Shown here piece by piece: positions 56,637 through 64,000 of a stretch of 64,000 nucleotides of DNA. The stretch is from JAHEEL01 sp942491345 (GTDB lineage Bacteria; Actinomycetota; Acidimicrobiia; Spongiisociales; UBA5794): positions 1-64,000 of the forward strand of contig CALOAN010000020.1 in NCBI GenBank assembly GCA_942491345.1, in the 5' to 3' direction. The number at the start of each line of letters is the position of its first letter. Within the stretch, counting starts at the first letter, position 1. Position numbers and translations under genes: made by a program. Under the pieces are notes generated by a model that was given only the letters and a program-made list of their open reading frames with translations, searched no databases and had not been told where the DNA came from.

Positions 56637-57069
56637 GTGAACGCCGATTGCCGACCGGAACTAGGGCCGAATTGCCCATGCCCGGTTCAACATGACTCAA
56701 TTGCAGACCGCCCATGTCATCAATATGGGTGGCCCGAAGCGAGGCGTGAACGCTTCCTTGCCTCCCGATGTCGATTGCCGACAGCGACGCCTTGCCGCGT
56801 GAGCGAAGCATCGATCACCTGAGATCGCATGGGACACGTGCTATTCAGGCCTGCCGGAAGCGTCGCGCGAGTCGGGGTCCCAGCTCGACGGAAGGCAAGG
56901 AACCGGCGGCAGCCCATGGCCCGAAATGCCTGGGGTCTATCGAGCTCCCCGCAGTCACGCTCGCGATGTAATCTGGTCGTCGGATAGGAAGCGTCGGCTG
57001 GGGAGGACACCTTTCAATCACCAAGGCTCCGCGGACTCCCGCGTCACGGTTCTGAGACGAAGTGCGGTT
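56637..57069. repeat. 433-base gap with palindromic and mosaic repeats
   Basis: A copy at 56782-56814 (CAGCGACGCC...CGAAGCATCGA) and two half-elements at about 56861 and 56985. The block 56985-57030 (GAAGCGTCGGCTGGGG, TCAATCACCAAGGC) recurs at 19895-19945. No gene. Confidence 0.6.
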
Positions 57070-57858
57070 CTACGCGACCCACCGGATGTCGAGCAGCCGT
57101 GCTGTGTCGTGTGCGACCGCGCGAGATGTGGCGACCAGACCCGGGACCAGCGGGTTCGGGTTGTTCCATGTGGGTGGGGCACCATCGGGTAGGGCGATCC
57201 ATCCGCCGGATGCACGTACGAGTGCGGCTCCGGCTGCGATGTCCCATTCGTGTTTTGGGACAAGGGTCCAGGTGGCGTCGGCACGGCCGGCGGCGACGAG
57301 GGCGAGCTTGTAGGCAACGGATCCCATCGGGACGATCGTGAACGGCTCGTTGGTGAATCGCTTCCATTCGCCGCGGTCGACTTCGGAGCGAGAGGCGAGG
57401 ACTATCGCGTCGGCGAGTGAGGTAGCGGCGGCGGCCGGCCGATGTCCGGTGTATTGGACGCCGGTCTCGATCGCACCGATGATCCGTTCGCGAGTGGCAG
57501 GGTTGCAGACACCTCCGGCGACGGGTTGGCCGTGTTCGATGAGACCGATCGAGATGGACCATTCGGGGATGCCTTGGACGAATTCGCGTGTGGCGTCGAT
57601 CGGATCGACGATCCAGACACGGTCCCGGCCAAGCCGGTCCGTGCCGTCCGCTGTCTCTTCGAACAACAGTCCTTCCCCCGGCTGAGGGAGCAGGCCGAGT
57701 AGCACGTCGTTGACGGCAAGATCAGCAGCTGTGACCGGGTCGTCGTCTTGTTTCATCGTCGCTTCGATCGCACCGGGCGTGAACGGCTCGAGGGCGGCAA
57801 CGGCGGCATCGAGTGCGGCATCGATGCGGTCCAGATCGTCGAGACGGCTCACACCCAT
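57070..57858 (-). CDS. Inositol-monophosphatase-family phosphatase (CysQ/HisN-like)
   Basis: A 262-residue metal-dependent phosphatase. DDDPVTAADLAVND carries the first metal site, LLFEET the Glu pair, WIVDPIDATREFVQGIPEWS the main motif (DPID in place of DPIDGT) and HEWDIAAGAALV the C-terminal motif. Known members hydrolyse inositol phosphate, 3'-phosphoadenosine-5'-phosphate or histidinol phosphate; the sequence does not choose. The ATG at 57858 is the start by homology. Confidence 0.88.
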   Translation of the reverse strand: MGVSRLDDLDRIDAALDAAVAALEPFTPGAIEATMKQDDDPVTAADLAVNDVLLGLLPQPGEGLLFEETADGTDRLGRDRVWIVDPIDATREFVQGIPEWSISIGLIEHGQPVAGGVCNPATRERIIGAIETGVQYTGHRPAAAATSLADAIVLASRSEVDRGEWKRFTNEPFTIVPMGSVAYKLALVAAGRADATWTLVPKHEWDIAAGAALVRASGGWIALPDGAPPTWNNPNPLVPGLVATSRAVAHDTARLLDIRWVA

Positions 57859-58115
57859 CACTCTACGGGTTGGTGCTTCCGATGCCGTCGGCCTGCGCGA
57901 CCAGCGCGGATTGGCCACCTTCGGCGATTCTGCCGCCAGTGGCCCACTACTTCACGTCGGCGCCGGGCATGCCTGGGACATCGGCGTTGTCTGGGCCATC
58001 GAGCACGTTCGGGGGCAGTCGGCGGGCGATGTTGCTTCGGTACACTGCGTTGTGATGGCGAGTTCGCGTGCGGGCATCGCGGTGTCAGCGAAGCTGAATG
58101 TCAGGGGAAGGGACG

Positions 58116-59750
58116 ATGGCTGATTTGGATGCTGCAGACGACGCGATTTCGGAGTCGTCTGATCGAGCCCGTATGGACCACGGGTCGATGATCGCGGGGC
58201 TCCTCAATCCGGATGCCTATCCCCATCGGGTTGATGAGATCACCCACGTCCAGACCCATATCTCGTCGATCCTTTTGACCGGCACGCGGGCGTACAAGAT
58301 CAAGAAGCCGGTCGACTTCGGCTTCCTCGACTTCTCAACGATCGAACTTCGCAAGTTGAACTGTGAGCGGGAGGTGGACCTCAACGGCAGGCTCGCACCC
58401 GACGTGTACCTCTCGGTCGAGCCCGTGCGTCTCGTCGGCACGGACCTGTTCATCGGCGAGGGCCCTGGCGAAATCGTCGACTGGGCCGTCGCCATGGAGC
58501 AACTCGACGGCGCGTGCCTCGGCGTGGGGGTCCTCGAACGCGGAGATTTGGGCCACCAACAGTTGGATGACCTCGTCGGGATCCTCGTTCCGTTCTATGA
58601 GCGGGCTCGCCGCGGGCCCGCTGTTGAGAAGTTCGGCGAGATCGAAGCGATCAAGTTCAATACCGACGAGAACTTCGCGCAGACGGAGAACTACGTCGGC
58701 AAGCTGATCTCACGTGATCGCTACGAGCACATTCGGGAGTGGACGGACCGGTTCTTCGTTGAACATGCCGATCTCTTGGAGCGCCGCATCGCCACGGGGA
58801 GGATCCGCGAGTGCCACGGTGACCTCCACCTCGACAACATCTTCTTCTGTGATCGTCCGGTGGTGTTCGACTGTATCGAGTTCAACGATCGACTCGCCTG
58901 CGGCGACGTTGCCATCGATATCGGGTTCCTCGCCATGGACCTCGACGCGAGGGGACGCGCGGACCTGTCGCAGCACTTTGTTGACCGCTTCATCGAACGC
59001 TCGGGCGACGACGATCTGCGCGGAGTCATGGACTTCTACAAGACGTATCGTGCCTACGTGCGGGCGAAGGTGGCGGCCTTCACCTCCGAAGACCCGGGCC
59101 TCGATGGTTCGCAGAAGCGTCAGAATCGCAACGCCGCCCGGAATGCGTTTGGCCTGGCGTACCGGTATACGGGTGGGGATGCTCGACCGCCGCTGGTTGT
59201 CCTGTACGGCCTGATGGGAACGGGCAAGACCTCCCTCGCCCGATACCTGCGGGAGGCGTACGGCTGGCATGTGATCTCGACCGATGAGGTTCGCAAGCAG
59301 ATCTCGGGCGTCGGTGAGGCAACGCGCGTCTGGGTGCCGTACAACACCGGGCTCTATTCAACCGAGATGAACGAGCGAACCTACGACGAGTCGTGTCGTC
59401 GGGCCGGTGACTTGCTCGATGCCGGCTTGCCGGTCGCCATCGACGGTGCGTTCAAGACGCGTGAGCAGCGCCAGGTCGTCGTCGACATGGCGCGCGAGCA
59501 CGGCGCCGATGTGCACTTCATTGAGACTGTCTGTGATCCTGACACCCAACACCAACGGCTCGAGGAGCGTCAGGTGTACGACACCCGCTCCGATGGGCGG
59601 ATCGAGCTCATGCAACGACAACGCACCGAATTCGAACCCCCGAACGACGACGTCGCACACCTCTTCGAGCGGGTCTCGACCGATGGCCCGATCGACGACA
59701 CACGATCACGCGTCGAGGCCCGCCTGCGCGCGCTCGGCATGCTCGAGTAG
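58116..59750 (+). CDS. Bifunctional aminoglycoside-phosphotransferase-like / P-loop kinase protein
   Basis: A 544-residue fusion. The N-terminal half (about 20-340) has an aminoglycoside-phosphotransferase/COG2187 fold, with the catalytic loop CHGDLHLDNIFF and the metal-binding VVFDCIEFND. The C-terminal half is a P-loop kinase (COG0645): Walker A YGLMGTGKTSLA, then VISTDEVRKQ and later acidic and arginine residues. Both halves keep active-site residues. Members are widespread but without proven substrates. ATG 58116 has GGGGAAGGG upstream; 58098 is the upstream alternative. Confidence 0.88.
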   Translation: MADLDAADDAISESSDRARMDHGSMIAGLLNPDAYPHRVDEITHVQTHISSILLTGTRAYKIKKPVDFGFLDFSTIELRKLNCEREVDLNGRLAPDVYLSVEPVRLVGTDLFIGEGPGEIVDWAVAMEQLDGACLGVGVLERGDLGHQQLDDLVGILVPFYERARRGPAVEKFGEIEAIKFNTDENFAQTENYVGKLISRDRYEHIREWTDRFFVEHADLLERRIATGRIRECHGDLHLDNIFFCDRPVVFDCIEFNDRLACGDVAIDIGFLAMDLDARGRADLSQHFVDRFIERSGDDDLRGVMDFYKTYRAYVRAKVAAFTSEDPGLDGSQKRQNRNAARNAFGLAYRYTGGDARPPLVVLYGLMGTGKTSLARYLREAYGWHVISTDEVRKQISGVGEATRVWVPYNTGLYSTEMNERTYDESCRRAGDLLDAGLPVAIDGAFKTREQRQVVVDMAREHGADVHFIETVCDPDTQHQRLEERQVYDTRSDGRIELMQRQRTEFEPPNDDVAHLFERVSTDGPIDDTRSRVEARLRALGMLE

Positions 59751-60121
59751 CGTCCCGGACCGGGATGGAATCGCCCTGGTGTGTGACGAGGTGGCCTGCG
59801 ACCTGAATCGGTCTGGGTCTCATGCAGTCCCCGACAGACCCATCGATTCACCTCAGAGATCTGGGTCGTGCCGCTTTCCTGTGGAAGCGTACCTTCATCA
59901 GGTCATGCCGCCCGTGCTCCGACGAATCGGGACGCTGTCTGCCATGGGCGATGCGGTCATGGTTCATCGAGTGCCGGCGACCCCCTGACATCACAGGCAA
60001 TGTGGCGGTTCCGTACCCGATGAAGCCCTCTTCGTCGAGTGCTCACCGGCGGCCGCCACAGGATTGCAGGCTTGCATGGGGGCTTCGTTGCTGTCGACCT
60101 CTAGCCATCCCCGAACCAGCA
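59751..60121. repeat. Gap with a palindromic half-element
   Basis: CCGCTTTCCTGTGGAAGCGT (59870-59889) is a degenerate copy. No gene is seen up to the TGCAAC repeats at 60122. Confidence 0.4.
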
Positions 60122-60150
60122 TGCAACGCGGATGCAACCCGCTTGCAACA
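60122..60150 (+). promoter_or_regulatory. Three TGCAAC direct repeats with 11-bp phasing
   Basis: TGCAAC begins at 60122, 60133 and 60144, giving heptamers TGCAACG, TGCAACC and TGCAACA with four-base spacers. This heptamer-plus-spacer geometry, one DNA turn apart, is the classical binding architecture of SARP/BTAD regulators. It lies 69 bases before the ATG of the repeat protein. The word TGCAAC is not found so spaced elsewhere in the window. No -10 box stands at the canonical eight-base distance, so function is inference. Confidence 0.5.
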
Positions 60151-60218
60151 CCTCTGCAGCCCGCGCGATCCAAGATTCGGCGAGAAGTCATCCGTCCGCA
60201 CGAGGCAGGGAGGCAATC

Positions 60219-60911
60219 ATGACAACCGCACACGGGCACGGAGGCGGTTCGGCAGTCGGACCGCACCAGCCACAAGGATGGGTTCTGTTCTTGGCTCTGT
60301 TCGCTATCACGGCGGTCGGTATTGCCGCAATAGCCTCGGTCGTCAACCGCACCGAGACACCGGCGTCGCAGGAGATCACGTCGGCCGCAATCACCCAAGC
60401 CGCACTCACCAGTGAGCAGCTCGGCGCGATCAATCACCTTTTGGCTCACGAGTCTGCTGTTGGCGCTGCCGTTGGTTCGAGTGCTGTTCTCGCGAGTGAG
60501 GAGCTTGGCGCGATCAATCACCTTTTGGCTCACGAGTCTGCTGTTGGCGCTGCCGTTGGTTCGAGTGCTGTTCTCGCGAGTGAGGAGCTTGGCGCGATCA
60601 ATCACCTTTTGGCTCACGAGTCTGCTGTTGGCGCTGCCGTTGGTTCGAGTGCTGTTCTCGCGAGTGAGGAGCTTGGCGCGATCAATCACCTTTTGGCTCA
60701 CGAGTCTGCTGTTGGCGCTGCCGTTGGTTCGAGTGCTGTTCTCGCGAGTGAGGAGCTTGGCGCGATCAATCACCTTTTGGCTCACGAGTCTGCTGTTGGC
60801 GCTGCCGTTGGTTCGAGTGCTGTTCTCGCGAGTGAGGAGCTTGGCGCGATCAATCACCTTTTGGCTCACGAGTCCGCTGTTGGTACCTCCGCTGCAACCG
60901 CAGAGGACTGA
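60219..60911 (+). CDS. Single-pass membrane protein with six 28-residue tandem repeats
   Basis: A 230-residue protein. A His/Gly-rich start (MTTAHGHGGGSAVGPHQPQG) precedes one transmembrane helix (WVLFLALFAITAVGIAAIAS). After a short Thr/Ala spacer the rest consists of six copies of a 28-residue unit containing LGAINHLLAHESAVG and AAVGSSAVLASEE. The DNA unit is 84 bp. The five inner junctions are identical base for base, while the first and last copies differ slightly. The unit is amphipathic and Ala-rich, likely helical. A strong GGGAGGC site precedes the ATG at 60219. I know no relative. It converges with the nSTAND1-SBP gene and may be its target or partner. Confidence 0.75.
   Translation: MTTAHGHGGGSAVGPHQPQGWVLFLALFAITAVGIAAIASVVNRTETPASQEITSAAITQAALTSEQLGAINHLLAHESAVGAAVGSSAVLASEELGAINHLLAHESAVGAAVGSSAVLASEELGAINHLLAHESAVGAAVGSSAVLASEELGAINHLLAHESAVGAAVGSSAVLASEELGAINHLLAHESAVGAAVGSSAVLASEELGAINHLLAHESAVGTSAATAED
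60423..60895. repeat. 84-bp in-frame tandem repeat array
   Basis: Unit starts (GGCGCGATCAATCACC) are at 60423, 60507, 60591, 60675, 60759 and 60843. Third codon positions are also identical, which points to recent expansion or continuing homogenisation. The length keeps the reading frame for any copy number. Confidence 0.95.
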
Positions 60912-60981
60912 GCGATCGCCACGTCCTTGAACGCTGGCCCCCATCGGCCGATGAGACGATCGGATCGGGACTGTTGATGCG

Positions 60982-63900
60982 TCAGTCGGAGCGCTCGGAC
61001 CGACGAGCGACGGTCTCGTCCAACGCCTCGAGAATCGCCGGGAGCGCGTCGTGCCCACCCTCCAGATATTCAATCATGGACGCTCGAAACTGGGATTCGA
61101 TTCCCATCGCAACCGAGGCGTCGAGCCGGAACGCTCCTCTGGCAAGGGCGCCGTGCGCAATCCCCGCAAGGCTGGTTCGGACATCCGCCGGGCCGTATCC
61201 GTGATCGAAGGCTCGATTCGCTACGACGAATCCCGATCCAACCGAGCGGGCAAGCGCGAATCCGTAGTCGGGCCCTGCGAGGAATCGCATCAGCTCTCTC
61301 ACCTCAGGTCGATCCGAAAGCGCTGCGGCGAACACCGCCGAACCGAGAACCGCGTCAGAATCTCGCGGTGTCTCAACCGGCGTGAGGAAGTAGCCCATCT
61401 CTTCGAGGTTCGCCTGGCTCGGGGACAGAGCCCGAAGGGCGTAGCTTCCTTGATGGTGAAGCCAACAGGCCGGTTCGTCTGATAGCAGCTGCCGCAGTCC
61501 CTCCGGAGCCTCGGTGCCGATCGCCCCATCGATTCCGCCGTGGACGTGGCTCGGCTCGAGCAAGGCTTCCCCGTAGCGTTGAAACGCACGGCGGATCGGC
61601 CCCGACGTGAACGGCAGTGAGCCGGCCACCCATCGATCGAACACGTCAACGCCGGCATCCCGAAGCACAAGATCTTCCACGAAGTCGGTCGCCGGACCGC
61701 CGGGTGACAATCCCGCCTCTGCGACGCACCACGGCGTCCGCCCGTCCTCCACCATCCCCTCCGTCAGGGCGATGAGCTCCCCCCAGGTGTCGGGCACCGC
61801 GTATCCCGCTTCGGCAAACGCTGCGGCCGAGTACCACACCAGGCTCTTGACCGAGACCGCCAGCGGAATGCCTCGCAGAGTCGTGTCGCTGTAGGAAGGC
61901 GATTCGGGTGTCGCCGGCCTCATCAGGTCGAGCAGGTACTCGTGATGCTCCGCTTCGAGCTTCGTCGGGTCGAGATAGGTGCCTACGTCGATGTAGTCCT
62001 CGGGGCGGGCCGCCGGATTTGAGAGCGACTCGACAAGTCCCACCACGTCGAACCGATCGGGTGAGTCGGACCAGCCGCGGTCAGGGGCCGCTGCGACAAC
62101 GTTGATACCGGTCAGCGCCGTGAACCGTGCGAGATCGGCTGCGAACGCCCGCCCATCATCCCCATCCCACGGACTCAACACGCTCACAGTCGTCCCCGCC
62201 AGGGGTTGCTCTGCCGACGAAGACACTACCGGCAGCGGGTCGACGATCGTCCCCGGCGCAATCTCCACGATGCCGCGGGGGCAATCAACATCGGCGAAGA
62301 ATTCGTCGCATTCCTCTGCGGTCAAAGACCGGCTGACGCCGGATCGTGCCAACGCAAACAGTTCCGGTGGCGGCAGGTCGTAGACACCGACAAGCCCGTT
62401 TGCACCATCGATCGTGACGGGGCGGTCCGCGTGCCCCGGGTAGGGAATGCCTGCGGATTGGATCGCCAAGTGGATTGTCTCGACGGTCATAGCGGGTACG
62501 GCCTGGCCGGCATTCTGCAGGACGCCGGCGGCATGCGTTGCCAGCAGCAGACTCCGCTCCGGATCGGTTGCGAGAGATGCCGTGGCGCCGTGCGTGAGCG
62601 ACGCCGCGAGAGCCCTCGCCTCCGCGCCGAGCGCGGCGACCCGCTCGCTCTCGGAAATGGCGGCGAGACGCTCAGCTTCCCTTGCGTGATCGGTGGCGTT
62701 CCGACCGAGGGCAATCGCTACCACGGTCAAGACGGCGGCGACGATGGCCGCGATTGACATCACGATGGCGAGTGCAATCGCACGATTGTGGGCCCGGACC
62801 CTGAGTCTCCGCTCCTCAGCTGAGCGCTCCGCTTCGATGGCTCCTTCCGTTTCGCGCCGGGCATTGCTCGCCACCAGGTAGTCCCGTTCTGCCTCCGTGA
62901 GCGCGATGTCCGTGCGGAGCTCCCAACCCTTGTATTGATCGAGATGCGAGCCGGCGATCAGGTAGTCGGGATCGCACCCCGACTCCTGCCACGTCCGCAC
63001 TTCCGCGTCGAGTGACTCCCGAAGGTGAAGGTCGACGCGCTCCAGCGCCACCCAAGACCGCAGGCGCTCCCAATCCGCAATCAGTGCCTCGTGCACCAAG
63101 GAGACGGTCGCCTGGCGGGTGACCGGGTCCCGATCGAAGCCGATGAGGCGAAGTGATCCGAAGCGATCGAGCACCTCGGATGCGGCCGGTCCGAGCGACA
63201 GGATTTCCTCCAAGGGGGCGCGGCGGCGGGTGACAGGACCGACTTCCCCGACTCTCAGGAGGCGGAAGAACACTTGGCGTGCCGCGATTCGCTCGAGCTT
63301 CCCGAGCCCCAGGTACGCGGACTCCGCTCGACGGGCGAGAATTCCGTGCATCCCCCCTTCCGCGTCGAAGTCATCAGTGGTGATCGTGGAACCCGTATGG
63401 GCGTCGAAGAGTCGAGTCAACGCGTACTGGAGTTGTGGGAGAGCAGCCGGCTCTCGACGCACGTCCTCGGACAATCGTGCCACGAGATCCGGATCGAACG
63501 ACACGCCGACGCGGGCAGCGGGCTCCACGATCGTTGATCGAAGTTCGTCGGGATCAAGCGGAGTAACCGTCACCATTCCACGCACGATCAGATCTGCAAG
63601 CTCACGATTGTGAAGCGGTCGGTCGTAGAAATCGGCTCGTAGGGCGAGCAGAACCGTCATTCGCGGATCCGGGCAGGTGGCGACTCGCACGACCGTTTCG
63701 ATGAATCGATCTCGATCGCGCGAATCGGCCGCGGCGAAGAGATCCTCGAATTGGTCGACGACGAGGAGTGTCGGCCGACCTGCGCCGCCGCAGCTGCGCA
63801 ACACTTCGGCAGCTTCCGTCGGGTTTGTCTCGAGCGCTGCGAGCGACCGTTCTCGGGTGAGACCGAGCTCGTCTGCGATTGCGAGCTCGAGTGCTTCAAA

Positions 63901-64000
63901 GGGGTGCTGGCCGGCTTCCATGACAAAGACCTGCAAAACGTCTCCGTTTCGCCGGCTTCGGGAGCGGAGCGCCGGAATCGCCCCGGCGGTCAACAGACTC
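60982..64000 (-). CDS. nSTAND1 ATPase - transmembrane - extracellular solute-binding protein fusion (5' end outside window)
   Basis: At least 1003 residues; the gene continues past the window edge, where SLLTAGAIPALR is the conserved stretch just after the Walker A loop of nSTAND1 ATPases. Walker B is LLVVDQFEDLF; RADFYDRPLHNRELADLI and LDPDELRSTIVEPAARVGV are further nSTAND1 marks, and REPAALPQLQYALTRLFDAH follows. After about 400 visible residues comes one hydrophobic helix (ALAIVMSIAAIVAAVLTVVA). Outside the membrane lie a helical spacer and then a family-1 ABC-type solute-binding protein domain (VSVLSPWDGDDG..., GIPLAVSVKSLVWYSAAAFA, AEAGYAVPDTWGELIALTEG). In related proteins the N-terminus is a BTAD DNA-binding domain; that part is not visible here. 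The design suggests a one-protein sensor: an external ligand is read by the SBP lobe and relayed to the ATPase. Confidence 0.85.
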   Translation of the reverse strand, partial: SLLTAGAIPALRSRSRRNGDVLQVFVMEAGQHPFEALELAIADELGLTRERSLAALETNPTEAAEVLRSCGGAGRPTLLVVDQFEDLFAAADSRDRDRFIETVVRVATCPDPRMTVLLALRADFYDRPLHNRELADLIVRGMVTVTPLDPDELRSTIVEPAARVGVSFDPDLVARLSEDVRREPAALPQLQYALTRLFDAHTGSTITTDDFDAEGGMHGILARRAESAYLGLGKLERIAARQVFFRLLRVGEVGPVTRRRAPLEEILSLGPAASEVLDRFGSLRLIGFDRDPVTRQATVSLVHEALIADWERLRSWVALERVDLHLRESLDAEVRTWQESGCDPDYLIAGSHLDQYKGWELRTDIALTEAERDYLVASNARRETEGAIEAERSAEERRLRVRAHNRAIALAIVMSIAAIVAAVLTVVAIALGRNATDHAREAERLAAISESERVAALGAEARALAASLTHGATASLATDPERSLLLATHAAGVLQNAGQAVPAMTVETIHLAIQSAGIPYPGHADRPVTIDGANGLVGVYDLPPPELFALARSGVSRSLTAEECDEFFADVDCPRGIVEIAPGTIVDPLPVVSSSAEQPLAGTTVSVLSPWDGDDGRAFAADLARFTALTGINVVAAAPDRGWSDSPDRFDVVGLVESLSNPAARPEDYIDVGTYLDPTKLEAEHHEYLLDLMRPATPESPSYSDTTLRGIPLAVSVKSLVWYSAAAFAEAGYAVPDTWGELIALTEGMVEDGRTPWCVAEAGLSPGGPATDFVEDLVLRDAGVDVFDRWVAGSLPFTSGPIRRAFQRYGEALLEPSHVHGGIDGAIGTEAPEGLRQLLSDEPACWLHHQGSYALRALSPSQANLEEMGYFLTPVETPRDSDAVLGSAVFAAALSDRPEVRELMRFLAGPDYGFALARSVGSGFVVANRAFDHGYGPADVRTSLAGIAHGALARGAFRLDASVAMGIESQFRASMIEYLEGGHDALPAILEALDETVARRSERSD

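Noticed and set aside
60423..60895. CRISPR-like array
   Set aside because: Units are contiguous and identical with no variable spacers; it is an in-frame coding repeat.
59991..61073. 360-codon minus-strand frame across the tandem repeats
   Set aside because: It is open only because the 84-bp repeat lacks stops in that frame; the translation (VSQKVIDRAKLLTREN repeats) has no start signal and no flanking protein-like sequence. The plus frame has a good ribosome-binding site and membrane helix.
1..64000. tRNA, rRNA, riboswitch or replication origin
   Set aside because: I looked for tRNA-like cloverleaf ends, rRNA signatures and DnaA-box clusters and saw none I could support.

Overview
The window looks like chromosomal DNA of a high-GC actinobacterium. 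The evidence is GTG starts, ATGA/GTGA gene overlaps, an AfsR/SARP-type regulator, F420/deazaflavin-type oxidoreductases, class III cyclase-ATPase-TPR proteins, and an nSTAND1 ATPase. Acidimicrobiia or a relative is my best guess, from gene content only. I see no rRNA, tRNA, CRISPR array or replication origin. About 50 genes or gene remnants are recognisable.

Layout. 0-4.5 kb: an XRE regulator diverges from a small membrane protein, then an AfsR-like regulator gene broken by two +1 frameshifts. 4.9-14.8 kb: DNA polymerase X, a VOC protein, a NarL-type two-component system divergent from a hydrolase/ABC-2 exporter cluster, and a DJ-1/PfpI protein. 14.8-20.8 kb: an integrase remnant, a frameshifted cyclase-TPR gene, two alpha/beta hydrolases (one a relic), and flavodoxin. 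21-28.8 kb: a metabolic stretch with a saccharopine-dehydrogenase-like protein, dimethylargininase, methyltransferase plus LLM oxidoreductase, a PflX-like radical SAM protein and a lipoprotein. 29-39 kb: a large secreted PD40/FG-GAP protein, cupin, a second ABC-2 exporter (one ATPase, two permeases) and a membrane-anchored propeller protein with a Thr/Ala repeat stalk. 39-50.4 kb: a giant cyclase-ATPase-TPR protein, a tocopherol-cyclase-like protein, an XRE/nucleotidyltransferase toxin-antitoxin-like pair, an ECF sigma factor with a membrane propeller partner, and a MazEF pair. 50.6-60 kb: an M15 peptidase-VCBS protein, a paralogue of the PD40/FG-GAP protein, lipid- or small-molecule-binding proteins, an inositol-monophosphatase-like enzyme and a phosphotransferase-kinase fusion. 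60-64 kb: a single-pass membrane protein with six nearly identical 84-bp repeats, convergent with an nSTAND1-TM-solute-binding-protein fusion that runs off the window.

Three things stand out. First, almost every intergenic region carries one or more copies of a short palindromic element with a CGACGCTT...AAGCGTCG core (more than 20 recognisable copies in 64 kb), some inside longer mosaic repeats. Second, the intergenic spaces are a gene graveyard: at least ten truncated or frameshifted relics, several with an intact or related copy elsewhere in the window, and two IS30-family transposase tails. Third, the last 4 kb joins an unusual sensor architecture, a repeat-bearing membrane protein, and three TGCAAC direct repeats at exact 11-bp phasing, the geometry used by SARP/BTAD regulators. 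I consider this last group the best candidate for an undescribed system. The frameshifts in otherwise well-conserved genes may be real decay or assembly indels; the sequence alone cannot decide.
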